DNA of 33,488 nt from Patescibacteria group bacterium (GTDB taxonomy: Bacteria > Patescibacteriota > Saccharimonadia > Saccharimonadales > Saccharimonadaceae), in the NCBI GenBank assembly GCA_030916565.1, contig JAUPWL010000006.1:1-33488 (forward strand), read 5' to 3'. Positions 7,879 through 14,961 of the stretch are shown here, piece by piece. The notes under the pieces are model-generated. The model ran no database searches. It was not told the origin of the DNA and worked only from the letters and a program-made list of their open reading frames with translations. Both the position numbers and the translations under genes were made by a program. The first letter of the stretch is position 1. Every line of letters begins with the position of its first letter.

Positions 7879-8985
7879 ATGCCAAAAGCAAAAATAGCGT
7901 CTGGCGAGAGTATCGTTAAGAGCGAACGCAGGACTAATTTGCTGCCACGAGCAGTTGTTGTTGGTCTGGGCGGCTTTGCTGCAACAATCACGTTTGGTGC
8001 TGGTGTCGGTCATGCGGATACCAATATTTATGTCGGTGGATGCGGCGACAAGAACAGTCAATATCCTGTTGACCGCGCTATTCAAGACGGTCGTTACAAT
8101 TTCAACGCGAACAACATTCAGATTAACTACCCTGCCTCAATGGCACCAATCTGTGATGACGGTTTCGGAACAAAAACAGGTGTATCGATTGCTGACGGTG
8201 GTCAGAAAGTCGTAGATGCTTACTACGCTAACAGCTGGGACAAAGTGAACGTCGAAGGCTTCTCGATTGGCGCTGGTGTTGTTGACTGGGCTGCCATGAA
8301 GCTTGCTGCTGATCACGGTGGACAGCTTCCGAGAAATGTAAACATGGTTGCAATCGGTGATGGTTGGAATCCTGTTGGTATTCAGAATCATCCGTTTGCA
8401 CCACTAATTTCACCAATCACTAAGGGTATACTTGATATTCCAACAACTCATGATTTGCATCCAGTAGCGGGTGTGACTCAAGTTATTGACGCAGGTGACC
8501 CATATGCGACTATGAACGTTGCGCCACTAAACTTAGGTGAGCAGATCACGAAGTTCGCACGTGTCGGTCAGGACCACCGTATCCCGAACATTGGTAATGA
8601 GCCATATACGGAAGTTCAGCGTGATGGCGTGAACTATCAGATATACGGTAACGATCGCAACAGCGCAATCAACCAGGCAATCCAAGAAGTTGGTGTTGAT
8701 CCAGGTCCAATTGGCACACCATTCTTTAATGTGATTGCTCCACAGGATGATCCGGCAAACGTATTGAACCCACCTGCGCCACTTCCACAGAGTGGTCCAG
8801 TTGTTCCAGATTTAAACATTGTTGGTCCTGCGCCTCGTGATGTGTTTGAAAACATATTGCCATATAATGACAATACTGTTGACGTTGTACCACCACGCTC
8901 GACAGTGCCGAGTTTCTTTGGTGAGCAGCCATGCTTTGCCCCAGATGGTTCACAGTACTTCACTCCTGGCGACGCTCCTTGCTAG
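7879..8985 (+). CDS. secreted PE-PPE-like serine hydrolase, paralogue of the upstream gene
   Basis: The 368-residue product has a basic N-terminus, a hydrophobic segment (about 21-44) and a possible signal peptidase site after GHA, so it should be exported. The body starts NIYVGGCGDKNS, then INYPASMAP, the elbow VEGFSIGAG (Ser about 129), VNMVAIGDGWNPVG, QVIDAGDPYA and QDHRIPN. This is the same motif order as the upstream protein. After the His, the two proteins also share a spaced pattern (HxIP, Y, DGVxY, VY/IY). Cys 54, 92, 352 and 368 suggest disulfides outside the cell. Unlike its neighbour it has a short Pro-containing tail and no Ala-Pro repeats. The pair probably arose by duplication and fits an enzyme acting on ester lipids or wall components outside the cell (inference). 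Confidence 0.75.
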   Translation: MPKAKIASGESIVKSERRTNLLPRAVVVGLGGFAATITFGAGVGHADTNIYVGGCGDKNSQYPVDRAIQDGRYNFNANNIQINYPASMAPICDDGFGTKTGVSIADGGQKVVDAYYANSWDKVNVEGFSIGAGVVDWAAMKLAADHGGQLPRNVNMVAIGDGWNPVGIQNHPFAPLISPITKGILDIPTTHDLHPVAGVTQVIDAGDPYATMNVAPLNLGEQITKFARVGQDHRIPNIGNEPYTEVQRDGVNYQIYGNDRNSAINQAIQEVGVDPGPIGTPFFNVIAPQDDPANVLNPPAPLPQSGPVVPDLNIVGPAPRDVFENILPYNDNTVDVVPPRSTVPSFFGEQPCFAPDGSQYFTPGDAPC

Positions 8986-9047
8986 TCTGCGATTAATGTA
9001 ACATACACTCACATCTGATATATGCGCCAGCCAGGATTCAGCAGGCA

Positions 9048-9056
9048 TGGTATCAT
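9048..9056 (+). promoter_or_regulatory. extended -10 TGGTATCAT, 7 nt before ATG 9064
   Basis: The gap AGAGCTA to ATG 9064 is exactly 7 nt. This predicts a leaderless glgB transcript and places the start 14 codons inside the ORF-track entry. Confidence 0.65.
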
Positions 9057-9063
9057 AGAGCTA

Positions 9064-11043
9064 ATGGTTCTATCTGATATCCCAGCCGACGAAAAGCTTT
9101 CCAAAGCCGACCCATGGCTGGCGCCATATCATCAGAAATTACAGCAGCGATTGACGCACGTGGGGGCGTACGCCAAAAGGATACTTGGTGATTCATCAGT
9201 TGATGAATTCGCATTAGGGTATCTCCATTTCGGACTGCACAGGACAAAAACTGGCTGGGTGTACCGTGATTGGGTGCCAGCAGCGACAAAAATATTCATT
9301 ACTGGCGAATTTTCGGGTTGGGAGGATGATCCGAAATTTCAATTACAGCCAGGTGATGATGGACAGTGGACCGTGACGCTACCGCTCGATGCGTTGCAAC
9401 ACGGCGATCACTATAAACTTCATATGTATTGGGACGGTGGTGATGATTACCGCGTTCCAGCCTGGGCGACCTATGTCGTCCAAGATGCTGACACTAAACT
9501 ATTCGATGCTGTTGTATGGGATCCAAAACATCCGTATAAATGGCACGACACCAAATTCAAACCAACAAATGAACCGCCGCTGATATATGAGGCTCATATC
9601 GGCATGAGTGGTGAAAAGGCTGGAGTCAGCACCTACGCAGAATTTATTACGGAAGTCATCCCGCGGGTCAAAGCTGCTGGGTATAACACTGTTCAATTAA
9701 TGGCGATCGCCGAACACCCCTATTACGGTAGCTTTGGCTACCACGTGTCGAGCTTTTTTGCTCCTAGCTCGCGCTTTGGCTCGCCGGATGATTTACGGGC
9801 GCTGATTGATGCCGCACATGCTGCCGGTTTGCGCGTCATCATAGATTTGGTCCATTCGCATGCAGTCAAAAACGAAAATGAAGGCATCAGTCGCTATGAT
9901 GGTACATTGTCGCAATTTTTCCATAAAGGTAATCGTGGTAATCACGAGCAATGGGATTCACGTGTATTTGATTATGGCAAACCTGGTGTTGCCCATTTTT
10001 TGTTGTCGAACTGTCGCTATTGGTTGGACGAATTTCACGTCGATGGCTATAGGTTCGATGGTATTACTAGCATGCTCTATACACATCATGGTATGGGTCG
10101 AGCTTTCGATCATTATGATGCGTATTTCGAACACGTTGATGACGACGCACTCGCCTATTTGACGCTTGCGAATCAGTTAATTCATCAGGTCCGACCGTCT
10201 GCAATCACGATTGCGGAAGATATGAGTGGTATGCCTGGTGTTGCCTTGCCCGTGCAGGATGGCGGCATTGGGTTCGATTACCGATTGAGTATGGGCGTGC
10301 CCGATCTGTGGATCAAATATATCAAAGAAGTTCCTGATGAACAGTGGAACATGTCGCAACTGTTCCATGAATTGGTGCAGCATCGCCCCGAAGAACACAT
10401 GATCAGTTATGCAGAAAGCCACGACCAAGCATTAGTTGGTGACAAGACATTGATATTCAGGCTAGCCGACAAAGCTATGTATGATTCGATGAGCAAAACG
10501 GATGAAAGTCTGGTAGTTGATCGCGCATTGGCCCTGCACAAAATGATTCGCCTGCTGACTGCTAGTTTGCACAGCGGCGGGTATCTGAATTTCATGGGCA
10601 ATGAATTCGGACATCCGGAATGGATTGATTTCCCGCGCGAAGGTAACGAATGGTCGTACCAGTATGCCAGGCGTCAATGGAGCCTGCGTGATAATAAAGA
10701 TCTGAAATACCACTACCTCGCCGATTTCGACAAGGTCATGGTCAAACTAGTTAAGATGCTCAAAAAGGCTCCGGAACACGTTACGACGAATGACGGTGAT
10801 CATGTGATTGCGTTCATGCGCGACAAATTCTTGTTCGTATTTAATTTTCATCCAGATCAATCGTTTACGGATTACGGGATATCCGTCCCGGACGGGGATT
10901 ATACAATCGTCATGAGTTCGGATAGTACGTCATTTGGCGGATTCGGCCGCATTGATACCGGCATGTCCTATCCTACTAGCGACGGTCAGGTGAAATTATA
11001 TCTTCCTGCTCGAACGGCAGTCGTACTGAGTTACATTCGTTAA
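9064..11043 (+). CDS. glgB: 1,4-alpha-glucan branching enzyme, GH13_8-like
   Basis: The 659-residue enzyme makes alpha-1,6 branches in glycogen-type glucans. An N-terminal helical segment and CBM48-like beta domain (about 50-155, with FSGWEDD) precede the catalytic barrel. Conserved GH13 regions are visible: DLVHSHAVKN (region I), GYRFDGITSM with the nucleophile Asp about 332, AEDMSGMPG with acid/base Glu about 385, and YAESHDQALVG with Asp about 454. The C-terminal beta domain ends VVLSYIR. The FDGITSMLYTHHG and HSHAVKN wording matches the eukaryote-like GH13_8 subfamily rather than the usual bacterial GH13_9 GlgB. Start ATG 9064 is set by the promoter spacing. No glycogen synthase or phosphorylase is in the window; gnd follows 29 nt later with its own promoter. 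Confidence 0.93.
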   Translation: MVLSDIPADEKLSKADPWLAPYHQKLQQRLTHVGAYAKRILGDSSVDEFALGYLHFGLHRTKTGWVYRDWVPAATKIFITGEFSGWEDDPKFQLQPGDDGQWTVTLPLDALQHGDHYKLHMYWDGGDDYRVPAWATYVVQDADTKLFDAVVWDPKHPYKWHDTKFKPTNEPPLIYEAHIGMSGEKAGVSTYAEFITEVIPRVKAAGYNTVQLMAIAEHPYYGSFGYHVSSFFAPSSRFGSPDDLRALIDAAHAAGLRVIIDLVHSHAVKNENEGISRYDGTLSQFFHKGNRGNHEQWDSRVFDYGKPGVAHFLLSNCRYWLDEFHVDGYRFDGITSMLYTHHGMGRAFDHYDAYFEHVDDDALAYLTLANQLIHQVRPSAITIAEDMSGMPGVALPVQDGGIGFDYRLSMGVPDLWIKYIKEVPDEQWNMSQLFHELVQHRPEEHMISYAESHDQALVGDKTLIFRLADKAMYDSMSKTDESLVVDRALALHKMIRLLTASLHSGGYLNFMGNEFGHPEWIDFPREGNEWSYQYARRQWSLRDNKDLKYHYLADFDKVMVKLVKMLKKAPEHVTTNDGDHVIAFMRDKFLFVFNFHPDQSFTDYGISVPDGDYTIVMSSDSTSFGGFGRIDTGMSYPTSDGQVKLYLPARTAVVLSYIR

Positions 11044-11056
11044 ATAAAATTTGTGA

Positions 11057-11065
11057 TGGTACAAT
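11057..11065 (+). promoter_or_regulatory. extended -10 TGGTACAAT, 7 nt before ATG 11073
   Basis: The track ATG 11064 overlaps the last bases of this box, so the start should be ATG 11073, seven bases after it. Leaderless arrangement. Confidence 0.65.
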
Positions 11066-11072
11066 GAATCAT

Positions 11073-11981
11073 ATGAAAATAGCTATCTCGGGCCTGGGGC
11101 GCATGGGCGGACAAATCGCGCGCAAATTACATGAAAACGGACATACTGTTGTGGCACACAACCGCAGCCCAGAAAAAGTCGACGAAGCCAAAACATACGG
11201 TGTAATTCCTGCGTATTCAGACCAAGAAGTGATTGATGCATTTGGTGGTGACCCTGTTGTGTTATGGATTATGCTGCCTGCAGAAGTCATCGACAGCAAG
11301 ATTGATGAATGGCTGCAAATATTGCCAAAAGGCAGCATTATTATCGATGGTGGCAATAGCGATTATCGTGGTGATGCCGCACGTGCAGAACGTGTGAATG
11401 CCGCTGGTAGCACGCTGCTCGACATCGGTACGAGTGGCGGTGTATGGGGTCTGCAAAACGGTTTCTCGATGATGGTCGGCGGCGATCAGTCATCCTACGA
11501 CGCTGTCGTACCGGCACTCGATACACTGGCACAACCACGCGGTGGTCATCAATTCTTTGGTACCAACGGCACTGGTCATTTTGTCAAAATGGTTCATAAC
11601 GCGATTGAATACGGCATGATGCAATCACTCGCCGAGGGATACCGCGTGCTCAAAGAAGGTCCATATCCTGATTTGGATTTGGCAGCCGCCGGAGATATTT
11701 GGCAACAATCAAGTGTCGTGACGAGTTGGTTGAATGATCTGACGCGACAAGCGCTCCACGAAAACCCGAATATGGATGGCATTAGTGGTGTTGTTGCCGA
11801 ATCGGGCGAAGCACGTTGGACGTTGGAAACCACCAAAGAATTGGGTATTCCAATGCCTGCAATTCAAGCATCATTTGATGTGCGTCTCGCATCACAGCAG
11901 GGACAGGTCGACTTTTCGACGAAATTGCTGGCTGCAATGCGCAATAAATTTGGCGGCCATAATATTGACGGCAAGCAATAG
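11073..11981 (+). CDS. gnd: 6-phosphogluconate dehydrogenase, decarboxylating, short NAD-type form
   Basis: The 302-residue enzyme oxidises 6-phosphogluconate to ribulose 5-phosphate and CO2 in the oxidative pentose phosphate branch. The Rossmann motif GLGRMGGQIARKL opens the protein, followed by IIDGGNSDYRGD, GTSGGVWGLQNG (substrate loop) and HFVKMVHNAIEYGMMQ, which contains the catalytic Lys. Length is about 300 residues instead of 470, typical of the YqeC/GndA-like monomer form often NAD-dependent; cofactor preference is inferred. GVVAESGEARWT near the C-terminus is also characteristic. The start at 11073 rests on the 7-nt gap to the -10 box. It could supply ribose phosphates, as expected of a reduced genome lacking much central metabolism. 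Confidence 0.93.
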   Translation: MKIAISGLGRMGGQIARKLHENGHTVVAHNRSPEKVDEAKTYGVIPAYSDQEVIDAFGGDPVVLWIMLPAEVIDSKIDEWLQILPKGSIIIDGGNSDYRGDAARAERVNAAGSTLLDIGTSGGVWGLQNGFSMMVGGDQSSYDAVVPALDTLAQPRGGHQFFGTNGTGHFVKMVHNAIEYGMMQSLAEGYRVLKEGPYPDLDLAAAGDIWQQSSVVTSWLNDLTRQALHENPNMDGISGVVAESGEARWTLETTKELGIPMPAIQASFDVRLASQQGQVDFSTKLLAAMRNKFGGHNIDGKQ

Positions 11982-11993
11982 CGAGCGAGGTTA

Positions 11994-12659
11994 CTATTCG
12001 TTGTTTTCCGTACGTTGAGTCAGTTGTCGTTGCTGCGCACGATGATGCATCATCGCTTCACTCAGTGCTAGATCGAACTGGTTCGGGTCAACCGTGAAGG
12101 TGCCGATTGTGACGCTCATATGATAGAGTTTTTGTCCGATGGTGTGTTTGTCGGCGGCGTTGTCGGCGGCCAGGATTTCGTTGAATATCTGCGTACGATA
12201 ACCGGGTTCGTTCTCTTCGATGTTTTCCATAACTAAACGGCGAGAAATGACCGAAAAGAGTTTTTGGATTTTATTTTCCGTGTGATTATCAGGTACCTTG
12301 TCGATGACCGGCCCAGATAGCAGTAATTGCTCTAGTCGCGCGCGTGTTTCTTCACTCTTTTGTTTTGGATGCCAGCTATAGAGTGGATACTCATAACGAA
12401 TAGGCTGTGCGATATTGCTGTAGACGTAATGATGAATATCACTATCGTTCGCATCCTGTACGAATAGTTCGTAGGTGCGGTAGTTACTATCGTCGATCGC
12501 GAGTAGGCTGAGTTTTGCCCCGTCGTTATTGACCCATGTTGAGGATGTATTGCCAGATCGCAGGATAATCTCATGCGAAAGCTGCCGTATGTCATAACGG
12601 GGCTGGTTTACCTCGGTGGCTAGTTGGTCAATAATTTCTGATCTGCCTGGAATATGCAT
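11994..12659 (-). CDS. hypothetical protein, 221 aa
   Basis: I do not recognise this protein. It is soluble, without signal or membrane segments, and Gln/Glu/Asp-rich, with a Tyr-rich middle (YRTYELFVQD, HHYVYSNIAQP, YEYPLYSW). The C-terminal third looks helical and ends in a Gln/Arg tail. It converges with gnd, leaving only 12 nt between stops and no terminator hairpin there. Upstream (12660-12791) is AT-rich with possible -10 sequences but no strong Shine-Dalgarno, so the start at ATG 12659 is the track choice and not independently supported. The long clean frame makes it a likely gene. Confidence 0.55.
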   Translation of the reverse strand: MHIPGRSEIIDQLATEVNQPRYDIRQLSHEIILRSGNTSSTWVNNDGAKLSLLAIDDSNYRTYELFVQDANDSDIHHYVYSNIAQPIRYEYPLYSWHPKQKSEETRARLEQLLLSGPVIDKVPDNHTENKIQKLFSVISRRLVMENIEENEPGYRTQIFNEILAADNAADKHTIGQKLYHMSVTIGTFTVDPNQFDLALSEAMMHHRAQQRQLTQRTENNE

Positions 12660-12791
12660 TACGTCACTTGTGAATTAGTAGATGTATTATCTCAGTAGTA
12701 TGTTGATTTAGCAATGGTGGTATTACATACCAAACACACAATTACGAACGATTAAGTGCATTATCTCTTTTTGTTTGATATGAGACCTATA

Positions 12792-14399
12792 TTATGGTGC
12801 GAGTGTACGATAGTTTCGCAGAATCCTGAGAATGAATCGTGCCATTGATACCGTTGATCCAACGGTCAGGATTGTGACCGTGTACCATAGGTACGTCAGG
12901 ATATTTGCCATTGTGTCGTCAGGCAGCACGCGGTTCGCGATAAACAATGCAATTGTCGGTAATGTAATTGCGGAGAGGATTAGCATCCAGCTTGAAATCG
13001 CAGTTGTGCGCTGAGCTGATTCGGCACGTTGCTGATTGCCCCAACCGTCTCGGCGAACATTTGCGATGGTCACCAATGCCGAGTCCAGCCATACGGCGAG
13101 TGTACGAATATAGTAGATCTCGCCAGGGATAAAGAAGAACGATCGGATGACTTCACGGAACGTACGGTTCGGGATTTTGGTCGTCACCAGTACGGACTGA
13201 ATAATAGACAGTGCTACAGGAATGAACCAGATTGGATGGAAATCGAATTTGTTTAATGCGAAACTCGCAATCAGCACAACTGAGAACAATACACGTAGTG
13301 CGAGGTTCCAGCCGAGTGCAAGTTGATCAACCCATCGACGTCGGTCAACCCATGGCTGAAAGTCGCGGATCATGTCATCAAAGTGACCATCCTGCCATTT
13401 ACGTCGTTGACGTTGCCATGCATGTGCAGTGTACATTAGACCAGTCCAGGCACGCGCCTTGGTGCTCGTTGCAGTCGAGTAGCCTAGTTTTTGTAGTGTT
13501 CGTGTCAATTCAGCATCTTCGACCAGGGATTCCTGGTCCCATGGGGCGCCACCATCGGTTACCTGCGCTGCTTCGCGCAAAGCTTTGGCACGGAACAATG
13601 TCGCCTGGCCACCGAGAATGTCTGACTTGTTGCCGCGTAGCTGGTGTTTGATACCAGTCACGGCGAACTCATGACGTTGACCTTGGATCAGAGATAGTGA
13701 TTTGCCACGCATATTTTTCTTCGAAGGAATCTTGAATGAATAACGAGCCATAACGCCAGCTGCTTTCACGCGACGAATCAAGTCTGCTTCGAGATAATGG
13801 ACCATGTCTTTGTCGGCTTCGATATCGGCATCGACACCTAGGATGAAATCGAAATCACCCATTTGTACATAGCGCCAATACATCCAGTTCAATGCGTTCA
13901 CTTTTGAACCCTTTGACGAACCGTCATCATTACGCCCGTTCAGAGATTCTGGTCGTTCAACGATCAGCTGATCACGGAATTCACGAATCAACGGAAGTAG
14001 TTTTTCGTAGGCAATATCTGATTCACCAGGGCCGTTAATAACAACGACGATTTGGTCAATCTGACGAGTTTGCATTAGCAAGCTAATGACGGTTTTGTCG
14101 ATCTCGTCCTCTTTTTCAAATGTAGGAACGATTGCGAGAATACGCGCATAGTTAGTATCGCCAATTGTTTCGTTCTTGATTTTTTCCAATCGTGCCTTTA
14201 CGGACTTATCGACTGGCTGATTTTTCTTCGTAAGATTCTGTGAACGTTTCGAACGAGTCAAAGGTTCGACAATACCGCCGTGACGAACTTGTACGGGAAT
14301 TTCGGTACCAAATTTATGCTCACGGAGGACACGATCAATTTCTTCAAGTACTTCTTGAGAACGTCGTTCTTTGGGTTTCATCATAGTATACCCACTCAT
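12792..14399 (-). CDS. membrane family-2 glycosyltransferase
   Basis: The 535-residue product transfers sugar from a nucleotide donor to an acceptor at the membrane. A charged N-terminal extension of about 85 residues (basic, probably disordered) precedes the GT-A domain: ILAIVPTFEKEDEI, the DxD motif in FILGVDADIEAD, the acid pair SLVEDAELT, and the acceptor-binding QRQRRKW. Four or more membrane helices follow (ALRVLFSVVLIASFAL, WFIPVALSIIQSVLV, WMLILSAITLPTIALF, LWYTVTILTVGSTV). The DxD, ED and QxxRW combination is that of processive beta-glycosyltransferases such as cellulose/chitin/hyaluronan synthase relatives, but lack of a c-di-GMP domain leaves the polymer open. ATG 14399 has AAGGAG 11 nt upstream. 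A role in surface polysaccharide is inferred. Confidence 0.85.
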   Translation of the reverse strand: MSGYTMMKPKERRSQEVLEEIDRVLREHKFGTEIPVQVRHGGIVEPLTRSKRSQNLTKKNQPVDKSVKARLEKIKNETIGDTNYARILAIVPTFEKEDEIDKTVISLLMQTRQIDQIVVVINGPGESDIAYEKLLPLIREFRDQLIVERPESLNGRNDDGSSKGSKVNALNWMYWRYVQMGDFDFILGVDADIEADKDMVHYLEADLIRRVKAAGVMARYSFKIPSKKNMRGKSLSLIQGQRHEFAVTGIKHQLRGNKSDILGGQATLFRAKALREAAQVTDGGAPWDQESLVEDAELTRTLQKLGYSTATSTKARAWTGLMYTAHAWQRQRRKWQDGHFDDMIRDFQPWVDRRRWVDQLALGWNLALRVLFSVVLIASFALNKFDFHPIWFIPVALSIIQSVLVTTKIPNRTFREVIRSFFFIPGEIYYIRTLAVWLDSALVTIANVRRDGWGNQQRAESAQRTTAISSWMLILSAITLPTIALFIANRVLPDDTMANILTYLWYTVTILTVGSTVSMARFILRILRNYRTLAP

Positions 14400-14589
14400 A
14401 TATCAATTAACTCCTTATCACTGCTCTCTTGAACTGCATTTATCCGGACTATCCGTGCGTAAATACATATTTAATGTTTATGATTTAAATATAGCATAAA
14501 CTTGATAAAATGTCAATGCTTATATATAACTAGTATTGAGGTGGGATAAGCCCAATCTTGATGACGAGATTCTAGAATGTGGGATTTTA

Positions 14590-14598
14590 TGTTATACT
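14590..14598 (+). promoter_or_regulatory. extended -10 TGTTATACT of the tRNA-Gln locus
   Basis: TG, one base and TATACT end 13 nt before the first tRNA-Gln copy. No comparable promoter is evident directly before the complete copy, so the whole locus is probably one transcript. Confidence 0.5.
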
Positions 14599-14611
14599 AT
14601 TCTTTGTATTT

Positions 14612-14662
14612 TGGGATGTCGCCAAGTGGTAAGGCACCAGGTTTTGGTCCTGGCATTCGGGG
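14612..14662 (+). pseudogene. tRNA-Gln(UUG) 5' fragment lacking its T-arm and 3' acceptor strand
   Basis: These 51 nt are identical to the start of the complete tRNA-Gln at 14801 (acceptor 5' strand, D-arm, anticodon arm with TTG, variable loop, four T-stem bases). Identity stops after CATTCGGGG. The following bases do not supply a T-loop or CATCCCA acceptor strand. It is either a truncated copy, or the 5' part of a tRNA interrupted by an insert whose 3' remnant is at 14898. Confidence 0.75.
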
Positions 14663-14773
14663 TGAGAAGTGCCTGCGGCACTTCGCAAGGGAACTTTTCA
14701 GATTTGGAACTTGTTTCAAGTATGAAAATTCCGGGGTCGCGGAACGTGACTCGAATCCGTTATAGTATTAACA
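14663..14773 (+). ncRNA. structured spacer between tRNA-Gln copies
   Basis: The stretch folds into consecutive hairpins: GAAGTGCC/GGCACTTC (14666-14684, perfect 8 bp), ACTTG/CAAGT nested within GGAACTTTTCA/TGAAAATTCC, and GTCGCG/CGTGAC closed by GAA. The last is followed by TCGAATCC, which resembles a tRNA T-loop. It contains no ORF of its own. It may be a processed spacer RNA, a degenerate tRNA tail or part of a mobile insert. I do not recognise it as a known RNA family. Confidence 0.35.
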
Positions 14774-14892
14774 GTTCAGCATTCTTCTCTTGGCTCACAT
14801 TGGGATGTCGCCAAGTGGTAAGGCACCAGGTTTTGGTCCTGGCATTCGGGGGTTCGAATCCCTCCATCCCAGCCAAGAGAAGCATGCTGAAC
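14774..14892 (+). repeat. 22-nt inverted repeat flanking the complete tRNA-Gln
   Basis: Left arm 14774-14795 (GTTCAGCATTCTTCTCTTGG plus CT) pairs with right arm 14871-14892 at 21 of 22 positions. The right arm begins inside the tRNA 3' end (AGCCA), so the precursor could form a long stem extending the acceptor stem and masking the CCA end. Confidence 0.8.
14801..14875 (+). tRNA. tRNA-Gln (anticodon UUG), CCA encoded
   Basis: A complete cloverleaf is visible. Acceptor TGGGATG pairs with CATCCCA; a D-arm GCC/GGC, an anticodon arm CCAGG-TTTTGGT-CCTGG with anticodon TTG, a 5-nt variable loop CATTC, and a T-arm GGGGG-TTCGAAT-CCCTC follow. Discriminator G72 and CCA are encoded in the DNA. A U-A first acceptor pair and G discriminator are typical of bacterial tRNA-Gln. 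This copy is presumably the functional one. Confidence 0.95.
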
Positions 14893-14897
14893 ACCGT

Positions 14898-14916
14898 AAT
14901 CCCTCCATCCCAGCCA
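14898..14916 (+). repeat. second copy of the tRNA-Gln 3' end (19 nt)
   Basis: AATCCCTCCATCCCAGCCA is identical to bases 14857-14875, the end of the complete tRNA. It stands alone 41 nt downstream, immediately before the terminator, and looks like the 3' remnant of an interrupted outer tRNA-Gln gene. Confidence 0.85.
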
Positions 14917-14918
14917 AA

Positions 14919-14947
14919 AAAAATCGAGTCCGTAGGACTCGATTTTT
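14919..14947 (+). terminator. intrinsic terminator of the tRNA-Gln locus
   Basis: A perfect 13-bp stem AAAAATCGAGTCC/GGACTCGATTTTT with loop GTA ends in five T. It is A-rich on the other flank and so could also act on the minus-strand gene ending at 14962, although that gene runs towards it. Confidence 0.9.
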
Positions 14948-14961
14948 CGTTTGTGCGATGA

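Noticed and set aside
14612-14916. Group I intron within tRNA-Gln
   Set aside because: Joining the outer pieces would leave out TTCG of the T-loop, and I see no recognisable group I core. An intron explanation needs a covariance search to revive.
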